A stretch of DNA of 32,317 nt from CAZWRN01 sp964636275 (GTDB taxonomy: Bacteria > Patescibacteriota > Microgenomatia > Daviesbacterales > UBA10151), in assembly GCA_964636275.1 (NCBI GenBank), contig CAZWRN010000015.1, positions 1 to 32,317 on the forward strand, written 5' to 3'. A program made the position numbers and the translations under genes. This document shows positions 7,109 to 14,045 of this stretch, in pieces. Each line of letters opens with the position of its first letter. Position 1 is the stretch's first letter. A model generated the notes under the pieces. It saw nothing but the letters and a program-made list of their open reading frames with translations. It was not told where the DNA came from and did no database searches.

Positions 7109-7570
7109 TTAATTATTTGTGAGGGCTGTTAAAAAAATTTGGTTCTCCTCCTGAGTCTTTTTTAATTTTTCTAAAAGTTCTTTTGAGTTTATGTGCTTAG
7201 CCTCGCTATTTAAGTTGTTTACATTAAGATCTACTTTTTTTGAGGGATATAAGTCCATTAATTTGGTTGACAAATCAATAGCTTTGACTGCATCACTAGC
7301 TTCCGCTGTTTTAGAATCCACTCCTTCTTGAATTATATTCTTTAAATAAATGGCAATTTCTTCTACTGACAATCCAGACTCATCCATAACCGCCCTTAAA
7401 TACGCTTGAATATGCGGCTTCTTAAGGTTTTGATGTCCAAGTACTTTACATGTGATATACGAGCCATTATAAGCCTCAAAAGCTGCTTGCGTTGCATTTC
7501 CTTTATATTGTATGTACCTTTTACAGAATATTTTTTGTTTCAGAGATAATTTTTTATATATACGAGGCAT
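7109..7570 (-). CDS. Phage terminase small subunit-like protein
   Basis: A product of about 153 residues beginning MPRIYKKLSLKQKIFCKRYI. The start is set by a strong AGGAG nine nt before this ATG; an upstream extension lacks such a site. The N-terminal half, LSLKQKIFCKRYIQYKGNAT followed by QAAFEAY and LKKPHIQAYL, matches the helix-turn-helix region of small terminases that recognise packaging sites. The middle (SGLSVEEIAIYLKNIIQEG) is the usual follow-on helix and the end is a Lys/Glu-rich helix. No large terminase is encoded nearby. A lone small terminase is a hallmark of phage satellites that redirect helper packaging; a plain DNA-binding regulator is the alternative. Confidence 0.72.
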   Translation of the reverse strand: MPRIYKKLSLKQKIFCKRYIQYKGNATQAAFEAYNGSYITCKVLGHQNLKKPHIQAYLRAVMDESGLSVEEIAIYLKNIIQEGVDSKTAEASDAVKAIDLSTKLMDLYPSKKVDLNVNNLNSEAKHINSKELLEKLKKTQEENQIFLTALTNN

Positions 7571-7670
7571 AATATAGAACTCCTGCCTATTGGATCTATC
7601 TTTAGTATAACTCGTCAAAAAAGAGGTAATGCAAAGTTATGTTTTTTGATAACAAATTATCCATATATTT

Positions 7671-8042
7671 TTATTCTTTATTGCTTATTTGAATAACTAA
7701 ATCTTTAAACTGCATTTCTAAAGGATATGTTTCTGACATGTTTTTATCTTCTAACTGCTTAATTTCGTCAACCCTTTCTGAATATACATTACATACTTCG
7801 GTAGCTGTAGTACATTCAGTTGTTAAGGCTTTTACCGCTTTTTGGAATTTATCTGCTTCTAATCTAGCATGTTCTTTCCAATTATCAATAATATTAACTG
7901 CCACAATATTAGCTAACATGGCTTTATTCAATTTGGGCTGAAAATGTTTATACATAATATAAGACCCAAACAGAAAACCTGATATAAAACATACTAATAA
8001 GACCAAGCTTACTTTCAGGAAATTGTTTTTTTTAAATATCAT
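7671..8042 (-). CDS. Single-pass membrane protein of the element
   Basis: A 123-residue hypothetical protein with one N-terminal membrane helix (about residues 9-31, VSLVLLVCFISGFLFGSYIM) and a helical extracytoplasmic part carrying two cysteines close together (ECTTATEVC). No known domain is recognised. Its start lies 8 nt past the stop of the next gene (8051-8851), with no convincing ribosome binding site, so coupled translation is likely. Its presence with a second anchored protein in a small integrative element suggests a cell-surface function such as superinfection exclusion; this is speculation. Confidence 0.6.
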   Translation of the reverse strand: MIFKKNNFLKVSLVLLVCFISGFLFGSYIMYKHFQPKLNKAMLANIVAVNIIDNWKEHARLEADKFQKAVKALTTECTTATEVCNVYSERVDEIKQLEDKNMSETYPLEMQFKDLVIQISNKE

Positions 8043-8050
8043 AGTCTTAT

Positions 8051-8851
8051 TTACAATTTACCTTCCAACTGGAGTTGACTTAAAGCTTGTAACGCATTTG
8101 CACATTCCTGACTATCACAGTTATTAGTTATTTCTACTATTCGATCTTTTATTTCTTGCATTTCATTTTTAGCTGAATCGATCATTGATTGATAAGAATC
8201 CTCAGTCGTTTTACTTGAGCCATAAGCTTTTGCTGATTCTTGCATCGCATATTGATAACCTATTACTGATCCGCTCAATTTTCCAAGCTTGGTAAAAAGA
8301 TTTTTTAAGGTTTGGGATTTCGTACTTTCCAAAGATTTTGTAGAAGTAACAATTGCCTGTGTTGAAACTTTATCTGACTCATTAGTCTTAATCTTGATCT
8401 CACTATTTATACTGGCGACCGAAGCTTTAGGCTCGTTTTTTTCTAGCTCAGTTAATTTATTTTCTGCAAGTAAAATCCAGTTTTGCGCATTGATATAATT
8501 CGCATCACTTTTTATAACTCTGTTAAATGAAATGATAGCTAAACTATATTCGCTAGATTCATACTTCTTTCTGCCCTGTTCAAAGTTTTCAGCGGATTCA
8601 GATAAGTTTTGATATTCAGTTTTTTTGGCTTCAATTGTTTTTAATGTTGATTCTGAGGTTAAAGTTGGCGGTTGAATTTGGTTAAGAATGTTTAAAGCTT
8701 CGGAATAGTTGCCACTTGAAGCTAAAACCGATGCTTCTCGAATCTCACTATTTACTGCGGCATTACTCCTAACATTAATTAGCCCATATGAAGCTGAACC
8801 AAGACTAAATACCGAACCAAGGACTATTACTGGTATTTTCCAAGAAATCAT
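8051..8851 (-). CDS. Membrane-anchored TPR-like protein
   Basis: A 266-residue protein with an N-terminal hydrophobic segment (residues 5-22, possibly an uncleaved signal). About residues 36-125 form tetratricopeptide-like helical pairs (ASVLASSGNYSEALNILNQI and YESSEYSLAIISFNRVI follow the TPR pattern). A Ser/Thr/Lys-rich linker and a helical C-terminus with two cysteines (NNCDSQECANAL) complete it. TPR units mediate protein contacts. It is the first gene of the leftward element operon and faces the divergent Xre regulator, so it is probably under that regulator's control. The function is unknown. Confidence 0.6.
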   Translation of the reverse strand: MISWKIPVIVLGSVFSLGSASYGLINVRSNAAVNSEIREASVLASSGNYSEALNILNQIQPPTLTSESTLKTIEAKKTEYQNLSESAENFEQGRKKYESSEYSLAIISFNRVIKSDANYINAQNWILLAENKLTELEKNEPKASVASINSEIKIKTNESDKVSTQAIVTSTKSLESTKSQTLKNLFTKLGKLSGSVIGYQYAMQESAKAYGSSKTTEDSYQSMIDSAKNEMQEIKDRIVEITNNCDSQECANALQALSQLQLEGKL

Positions 8852-8903
8852 TTTATTTGATTATTCTTGCGTAATATATCACGTGGACTGGTAGTGGCAC
8901 AAC

Positions 8904-8921
8904 ACTGAAAATTAATTCAGT
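8904..8921. promoter_or_regulatory. Palindromic operator abutting the xre start codon
   Basis: ACTGAAAATTAATTCAGT has perfect 6-bp arms (ACTGAA/TTCAGT) around AATTAA and ends at the base before the xre ATG. It lies in the 70-bp divergent gap between the leftward element operon and the regulator. A site here would let the Xre protein repress itself and possibly the leftward operon. No protein-DNA evidence is available from sequence alone. Confidence 0.5.
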
Positions 8922-9155
8922 ATGGAGACTAGAAAACGGCCACTAAAAAATCAAAATCAGCTCAAAAAATTAGGTGACAAAATTCGCAAGTTACGCATCA
9001 GTAAAAAACTAAGCCAAGAAGCTCTAGCTGATCTTTCAGGAATAGAAAGAAGTTATATGGGCGCAATTGAACGAGGAGAACGTAATCCCTCTTTTGATAA
9101 ACTAGTAAATATTGCTAAAGCTTTAAAAATCTCTCCTGGTGACCTTTTAAAGTAA
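8922..9155 (+). CDS. Xre-family helix-turn-helix regulator
   Basis: A 77-residue single-domain repressor-type protein. The classic HTH_3 fold is plain: LGDKIRKLRISKKLSQEALA (helices 1-2), then LSGIERSYMGAIERGERNPS (recognition helix and the following turn) and FDKLVNIAKALKISPGDLL. It is transcribed away from the element's leftward genes and has a palindrome touching its ATG, the arrangement of master repressors of prophages and satellites. A basic N-terminus (METRKRPLKNQNQ) precedes the domain. It is the last recognisable gene of the element on this side. Confidence 0.88.
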   Translation: METRKRPLKNQNQLKKLGDKIRKLRISKKLSQEALADLSGIERSYMGAIERGERNPSFDKLVNIAKALKISPGDLLK

Positions 9156-9244
9156 TTTCCATTGTAAAATTTTTTTGCAAATTAGAGAGAGGCTTGTGCC
9201 AAGCGGATCTAACCGTTAAAAGGGACACCCGGGGTATATCTATT
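9156..9244 (+). other. Junction between element and chromosome; no gene seen
   Basis: This stretch holds a T-rich tract after xre and small hairpins (GCTTG tgc CAAGC at 9193-9205; CGG/CCG just after). A -10-like TATATC at 9235-9240 precedes a short ORF. The right attachment site of the element should lie here or close by, but no copy of the tRNA-Trp 3' end is visible, so the boundary is not fixed. Confidence 0.35.
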
Positions 9245-9298
9245 ATGTCTGCTGGCTTTGGCTTTAAAGTAAATACTTTTCCTTACAGTGGGCATTGA
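9245..9298 (+). CDS. Possible Phe-rich leader peptide upstream of pheA
   Basis: A 17-codon ORF, MSAGFGFKVNTFPYSGH, with three Phe and one Tyr. It starts 4 nt after a TATATC box and its TGA overlaps a TTG (9295) that is in frame with pheA. No terminator or antiterminator was found between it and pheA, so any effect would act through coupled translation. It may be chance. A much clearer aromatic leader peptide lies at 16491. Confidence 0.3.
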   Translation: MSAGFGFKVNTFPYSGH

Positions 9299-9330
9299 TT
9301 TATTTGGCTTATAGGTTTATTATTCCTGAA

Positions 9331-10281
9331 ATGGTTCCAGAAAAAATTATTCAAGTCAACGGACAGCCAATTAGAATTTTTAATCCTTCCCCTGCTGATA
9401 AATTATCTTGCGGCTATTTAGGACCAAGAGGTACTTATGGCGAACAAGCTGCTCGTGATTTACTTCAAAGTCAAGTCGATTATGTGCCAATTTCTACTAA
9501 TACAGAAATTATTAAACGTTTAGAACGTGGCGAAACTGATTTAGGTTTTATTCCAATTGAAAATTCTATTGAAGGAAATGTGACCGAAACGGTTAAAGGT
9601 CTTATACATGGTGGTGTCCCCAATAATTCAAACATCAGAATACTAGGAGAAACAATTTTGCCTATTCGACATATGCTTTATGGTACTGATGAAGCAATGC
9701 AAAAAGGAGTACTTAGGTCTCATCCTCAAGCATTAGGGCAGTGTTCACTTTGGATAAATGGTAACCTTCCGGATGCAACAATTGTTAGAGAGACTAGTAC
9801 TGCAGAGGCTGTTCGTATTGCGACTGAACAAAATGAATTAGCAATTGGTAATAGGTTAGCAGGCGAATTATATGGAGCCCCTGTATTAAATGATGACATC
9901 ATGGACTTGAAATCAAACCATACTCGCTTTTGGTTATTAGGAAATGGTGAAACTGCTCCAACCGGAAATGACAGGGTAACGCTTGTTTATACACTTAAAA
10001 ATACCGCCGGTGCGTTAGTAAGAGCTTTTACTCCTTTTGCTTATCGAGGAATAAGTATAAATAAAGTTGACACTTTACCTTTAGGAACTCTGGATGAGTA
10101 TTATTTTATGATGTCAGTCGATGGGCATGAAGCAGATCCAGTGGTCGCTGACGCAATATCTGAACTTAAAACGGCTGTTTGGAAAGTGAAAGTATTAGGT
10201 TCATTTCAGAAATCTCAGTCAAAAATAATGTATGATCCTGAAGCTGAAAGTCATGGCTGGATTGATCCAACCGTTCTTTGA
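9331..10281 (+). CDS. pheA: Prephenate dehydratase with ACT domain
   Basis: Converts prephenate to phenylpyruvate in phenylalanine synthesis. The catalytic domain starts at GYLGPRGTYGEQAARDLL and includes LGFIPIENSIEGNVTETVKGL and the active-site motif SNHTRFWLLG (Thr near residue 198). The C-terminal ACT domain (about 218-300, NTAGALVRAFTPFAYRGISI) normally binds Phe for feedback control; here ESRP-type residues are replaced by VDTLPLG. There is no chorismate mutase domain. The ATG at 9331 is chosen; a TTG at 9295 in frame would add 12 residues, overlapping the stop of a short Phe-rich ORF. Even so the N-terminus is about 27 residues longer than usual. It is followed by a T-box operon and lies near other aromatic-pathway genes. 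Confidence 0.9.
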   Translation: MVPEKIIQVNGQPIRIFNPSPADKLSCGYLGPRGTYGEQAARDLLQSQVDYVPISTNTEIIKRLERGETDLGFIPIENSIEGNVTETVKGLIHGGVPNNSNIRILGETILPIRHMLYGTDEAMQKGVLRSHPQALGQCSLWINGNLPDATIVRETSTAEAVRIATEQNELAIGNRLAGELYGAPVLNDDIMDLKSNHTRFWLLGNGETAPTGNDRVTLVYTLKNTAGALVRAFTPFAYRGISINKVDTLPLGTLDEYYFMMSVDGHEADPVVADAISELKTAVWKVKVLGSFQKSQSKIMYDPEAESHGWIDPTVL

Positions 10282-10295
10282 GTCTTATAGTGTAT

Positions 10296-10324
10296 TTGAC
10301 TTGGGATTTATTTGATGTTATTAT
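10296..10324 (+). promoter_or_regulatory. Promoter of the T-box operon
   Basis: TTGACT (10296-10301) and TATTAT (10319-10324) are separated by exactly 17 nt, a near-consensus sigma-70 type promoter. Transcription should start near 10331, just at the 5' end of the T-box leader. Confidence 0.75.
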
Positions 10325-10545
10325 CTTAAGGTAAAGACTGTGAAAGAGAAACAGTAGAATTTATAGAGTGACAACTGAGAATAGTCGGCTGGAGAAAGAC
10401 TATCGTATCTATAAATTTGAATTACACTCTAGAGTCGCAAGCTGAAGTTATTAGTAAGCTGAGCCGGGTACGATCCGTAATATCGTAAGAATGTGTCGGT
10501 AAAAAGTCGGAGCATTCGTAAAGAGTGTTTATTGCGAACTTTTAC

Positions 10546-10567
10546 CCGCCCATGAGGCGGTTTTTTT
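10546..10567 (+). terminator. Extra terminator-like hairpin inside the T-box leader
   Basis: CCGCC catga GGCGG (10546-10560) followed by seven T residues looks like an intrinsic terminator, placed about 50 nt before the canonical T-box terminator. It could also be the stem III of the leader, since a 9-bp helix encloses it. Confidence 0.5.
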
Positions 10568-10613
10568 GTACAAAAAAGCAATAAACAAAAACAAGGTGGT
10601 ACCGCGATAATTC

Positions 10614-10645
10614 GCCCTTGATTAATATTTTAGAAAGGGCTTTTT
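10614..10645 (+). terminator. T-box terminator that also carries the ribosome binding site
   Basis: GCCCTT (10614-10619) pairs with AAGGGC (10635-10640), followed by TTTTT and then directly by the ATG at 10646. AAAGGG in the 3' arm is the only Shine-Dalgarno sequence for the gene, so this hairpin can block both transcription and translation initiation. In the antiterminated form CCCTTG pairs with the T-box strand and frees the site. Confidence 0.65.
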
Positions 10646-12553
10646 ATGCAATTTGAATTAAAAAGAGATTTTTCGGCTAATGTAGATGTTACTAAACTTC
10701 AGAGTAATGATCCTGCTTTGGGCGAAAAAGAAACTGCCCCATTAGCAAATACATTAAATTTTCAACTTGACGCTCAAAATTTATTGAAAAAAGCTTCTTT
10801 TAGAGGACGGCTTTTAGATATGCCCGAATTACCAGGTCAACAATCCCAAGTTGTTTTGTCTGATGCAACTGTATCAATTGCCAGTTTTTCAGATCATCCC
10901 ATGCATTTAGCAAATCGATATGGACCAATGACTGATGAAAAGATTATCACAGCCGACGAGAAAAAAGATAAATTCTTAGTTACATCCTCATTTCAAGACA
11001 GAAAAATGGGTCTAATAATTCCGAAGGTTGTTGAAGAAGGCGAAGTGATAACCCAGTTAGACTTATCTGAAGATAATCCAAAAAAATTTAAAGTAAGCTT
11101 CTTTAAAATAGAAAATGGTCAAGTTCAAGCGGTTCCTGTTCAAGAACCTGATAAACAAGGAAAAATTCTCCACGGAACCCAAATTCTCGGTCATGTTAAA
11201 GATGCCTGTGATATGCAAGAATATGCTCACGAAAATGATTCTCTTGGTAATTGGGAATTTGCATTTCCACCAACAACTCGTAGAAGTGTGAATCAAGCCA
11301 CAATTGAAAAACGTGGTGTTCCTACCCAAGAGGTGACTAGAAATTGGTCATACAGTCCTGAAACTGATACTTTAACAGGTGACTACAGACAACCAGAAAG
11401 TTTTGATGCATTCATGGGATTTTTGGCTGCAAATACACAATTATGCTTGGATGTTGCACAGGGCAAGTTTCCAATTGTTTCAACTAACTTCAAACAAGAA
11501 GGCTACCTCCTTAAGTTGATAAATCCGAATATAGATTTAACAGGGATTAATTTTACTTTTATTGATGGCAAACCCGGGGAACGAGCTCCTTTGCATGAGG
11601 ATTTACCAAAATTTCAGGTTATGCTTCGACGTGTCCAAGACTCTTTAGATAGAGTTCCAGAAGTTCTTAGAAGGATATCCGGGAAAGAATTGGCTCCTTC
11701 AGATTGGTGGAGAATAACTGAAGAAAAAATGGCTGACTTAGATGTACTTTTTTACAGAACTTTTTCTTTAAGTCATGATATTCCGAATAAAATTGCTCAG
11801 ACAGCAATTGTTCAGATACCTCACCCAATACCAACTGCCGAAATGCCAAGAGAAGAAGCTAGAGGTCATCTTTCAACTGTTATTGGAAGAGAGGTTGAAG
11901 ATAAAGATAAAGTTATCATTCTAGCTGGAGAGAGTAGTGATGGTTCATTTGCACATAGACTAAGAGAAGTAACAAGTTTTGTTAGTGGCCGGGATGATGC
12001 ATTAGTTGTCATGCCTTTAAACCGCCATGACCAGCGTTTAAATGGAGTTGATTTAAATCCAAACATGTACCCAATTGGTTTTAGGGAAGATTGGATGGAT
12101 ATCATTTCAGGGGCTGATGTATCGTTTATTAGAGGAAGTTGGGGAGAAATTTTGGATGTTGTGGCTGCTCGAATAGTACCAATAATATCGGCTCCTGGAG
12201 TAGTCCCTGATCAAGGGGCAGTAGATGATATTCAGTTTTTAACAGAAGTATCTGGTGAAAGGGCAAGCAATTTGTCTTTATTCATTAAAGAACTTCAGAA
12301 ACAGGGCGTAAGTAGCTCTATTTTACGAGGGCTGTTATGTGACGTTGGTCATGCTGATGATAGTTCTGAAATAAAAAATGCTTTAGAAGTTGCTCTAAAT
12401 GAAGATGTTATGAAAGTCACACGCTCGGCTCTACTAAATATAAAAGGTAATGGTATAAAATGGATGGTAGATTTACATGAAAGAATGCGATCTAAGACTT
12501 TAGATCTATCCTCTTCAGGTATTCAACAATTACATCATGATATCTGGACATAA
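10646..12553 (+). CDS. Glycosyltransferase-like protein, first gene of the T-box operon
   Basis: A 635-residue soluble protein with no signal or membrane segment. Only the last third is suggestive: VIILAGESSDGSFAHRLREVTSF (about residues 425-447), then ADVSFIRGSWGEILDVVAAR and IVPIISAPGVVPDQ (near 490-525). That resembles the donor-binding half of GT-B glycosyltransferases (MurG/UDP-glycosyltransferase type), where a glycine-rich loop and an acidic residue hold the nucleotide sugar. The first 400 residues match nothing I recognise. Translation depends on a ribosome binding site in the T-box terminator hairpin, so expression should rise when the cognate tRNA is uncharged. The next gene starts 9 nt on. 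The function in an aromatic-amino-acid regulated unit is unknown. Confidence 0.5.
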   Translation: MQFELKRDFSANVDVTKLQSNDPALGEKETAPLANTLNFQLDAQNLLKKASFRGRLLDMPELPGQQSQVVLSDATVSIASFSDHPMHLANRYGPMTDEKIITADEKKDKFLVTSSFQDRKMGLIIPKVVEEGEVITQLDLSEDNPKKFKVSFFKIENGQVQAVPVQEPDKQGKILHGTQILGHVKDACDMQEYAHENDSLGNWEFAFPPTTRRSVNQATIEKRGVPTQEVTRNWSYSPETDTLTGDYRQPESFDAFMGFLAANTQLCLDVAQGKFPIVSTNFKQEGYLLKLINPNIDLTGINFTFIDGKPGERAPLHEDLPKFQVMLRRVQDSLDRVPEVLRRISGKELAPSDWWRITEEKMADLDVLFYRTFSLSHDIPNKIAQTAIVQIPHPIPTAEMPREEARGHLSTVIGREVEDKDKVIILAGESSDGSFAHRLREVTSFVSGRDDALVVMPLNRHDQRLNGVDLNPNMYPIGFREDWMDIISGADVSFIRGSWGEILDVVAARIVPIISAPGVVPDQGAVDDIQFLTEVSGERASNLSLFIKELQKQGVSSSILRGLLCDVGHADDSSEIKNALEVALNEDVMKVTRSALLNIKGNGIKWMVDLHERMRSKTLDLSSSGIQQLHHDIWT

Positions 12554-12562
12554 GGACATATT

Positions 12563-14017
12563 ATGTATCAAACACGATTAAATACCACTAATTTAACAAA
12601 AGACCAATTTACAACTTCATGGAGCTATTTGTCAGATAAAAATGGAGTACCGTGTTCAGGGGAAATTATTTTATTTGATGACCATATAATCTGTGAATCC
12701 AGTCATAAAGAATTTATACTAAATATTTTAATAGAATTAAAAAAAATCGGAAAGGTAATGTTAAAAACCTCAGTTATTATTGCTGGAGATATTCAATACG
12801 ATTTACTTGAAGTTTTAATTAGAGGCCGTAAACAACAAATAGAGCTGGAATTAAATTCTAATAAAGAGGTAAAAGATAAATTTATTGGTGAACTAACGTT
12901 ATTAAAATTACCGCAAAATAGTACTGATTTATTGTCGGATTTGATGTGCCTGGGTGAAGAGATAATAATTCATAAGTCAGAAAAATTACTTGAAAATAAA
13001 ATAAATAACAATCTTATGAAGGATTTTCTTGTAGGTGGACAGGCTTTTGGAATTAATAAATCTCCTGAATATAAAAAAATACATCAATCATCCTTCGATT
13101 TAGGAATTGCTCCATTTTATTTTTTCCTATTAAAATCTGAATCTAAAGACAAGATTGATTGGACTCTTACAGACCAAGTAGTTGATTGGCTAGTCGAAAC
13201 TAATCGTCCGATTAAAGGTCATCCTCTTATTTGGCTGCATAAATATGCCCGTCCAGAATGGATGATTGATTTAAGCTTTGAAGAATTAACAGAGTTTTTA
13301 TTGGAACATGTAACACTGGTTGTAAACCGATATAAAGATCGAATAAAAATGTGGGACATATTAAATGAACTACCCGCTGAAGATGCTAATGGCTTTGATT
13401 TAACTATTGAACAATTATTAGAGTTAACTGATTTAATTTCAAAACATATTAAAAAACTACAACCTGATGCAGAAAGAATACTCAATTTTTCTGAAATTTT
13501 TGGCGCTAAAAGTTATGTTCATGAAAAACCTAGTATACCTCCAGTAGAATTTTTAAAATTGTGTCAACAAAAAGGAATTGAATATGAATCAATCGGACTA
13601 CAGTTTTATATGGGAATGAAAAAAGAGTTTACCTGTCGTGAACTGATGGATATTAGTCAAACAGTTGACCAGTTTTTGCAATTTGGAAAAAATATCCATT
13701 TTTCAGAACTAGGATGGCCATCGAAATTTGATGTAGATCCTAATTGTTTCTTCTCAGCTGATCATCCTGCGGTAGGAGGATATTGGCACCGGGGATGGGA
13801 TGAGGAATTACAAGCCGAATTTCTTGAAAGAATTTATATGCTTTTTGCCTCAAAAGATAATGTAAAAAGTATAACTTGGTGGGATCTGACGGATAATGGT
13901 AATCATGAAGATATTGGAAGTCGTTTTATCCCTTTTTCGGGATTAACTCGAAGAGACTATTCACCAAAACCAGTTTTAACGCAAATGCAAAAATTTAGAG
14001 AAAAAGTTCGTAACTAA
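12563..14017 (+). CDS. GH10-like glycosidase (xylanase family fold), no signal peptide
   Basis: A 484-residue protein with an unrecognised N-terminal domain (1-150) and a C-terminal TIM-barrel of glycoside hydrolase family 10. GH10 signatures are clear: GHPLIWLHKYARPEW (family form GHTLVWH..PxW), IKMWDILNELP with the acid/base Glu at residue 269, LQFYMG, and HFSELGWPS with the nucleophile Glu at 382, then SITWWDLTDNG. Family members cleave beta-1,4-xylan, but this one lacks a signal peptide and sits between a glycosyltransferase-like and a kinase-like gene, so it more likely acts inside the cell on another glycoside. The Shine-Dalgarno AAGGA lies 6 nt before the ATG. It is the second gene of the T-box unit. 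Confidence 0.75.
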   Translation: MYQTRLNTTNLTKDQFTTSWSYLSDKNGVPCSGEIILFDDHIICESSHKEFILNILIELKKIGKVMLKTSVIIAGDIQYDLLEVLIRGRKQQIELELNSNKEVKDKFIGELTLLKLPQNSTDLLSDLMCLGEEIIIHKSEKLLENKINNNLMKDFLVGGQAFGINKSPEYKKIHQSSFDLGIAPFYFFLLKSESKDKIDWTLTDQVVDWLVETNRPIKGHPLIWLHKYARPEWMIDLSFEELTEFLLEHVTLVVNRYKDRIKMWDILNELPAEDANGFDLTIEQLLELTDLISKHIKKLQPDAERILNFSEIFGAKSYVHEKPSIPPVEFLKLCQQKGIEYESIGLQFYMGMKKEFTCRELMDISQTVDQFLQFGKNIHFSELGWPSKFDVDPNCFFSADHPAVGGYWHRGWDEELQAEFLERIYMLFASKDNVKSITWWDLTDNGNHEDIGSRFIPFSGLTRRDYSPKPVLTQMQKFREKVRN

Positions 14018-14045
14018 ATTTATTTTATTACATATTTAGAATAAA

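Larger units (their letters stand above)
10331..10645 (+). promoter_or_regulatory. T-box leader (tRNA-sensing riboswitch), probably for tRNA-Tyr
   Basis: The signature AAGGTGGTACCGCG is at 10593-10606, followed by a terminator whose 5' arm includes GCCCTT (10614-10619). Stem I closes with TAGAGTG (10364-10370) and CACTCTA (10425-10431) and carries an inner hairpin ATAGTC/GACTAT (10381-10386/10399-10404). The 3' side of the specifier loop reads TTTGAATTACACTCT; TAC (10423-10425, Tyr) is the best specifier candidate, while TTA one step upstream (Leu) is not excluded. The acceptor-binding bulge TGGT requires a tRNA with discriminator A, which fits Tyr or Phe and excludes the G-ending tRNA-Trp of this window. 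A perfect 9-bp pairing GTTTATTGC (10527-10535)/GCAATAAAC (10578-10586) encloses an extra terminator-like hairpin. Uncharged tRNA should switch the downstream genes on. Confidence 0.85.

Noticed and set aside
9190..9240. GTGCCAAGCGGATCTAACCG resembles the D-arm region of class II tRNAs (Leu/Ser).
   Set aside because: No T arm and no pairing acceptor stem follow, so no tRNA can be folded.
9156..9330. Searched for a right attachment site (copy of the tRNA-Trp 3' half).
   Set aside because: No shared stretch longer than chance was found. Serine recombinases may share only a few core bases, so absence does not refute integration, but no attR is annotated.
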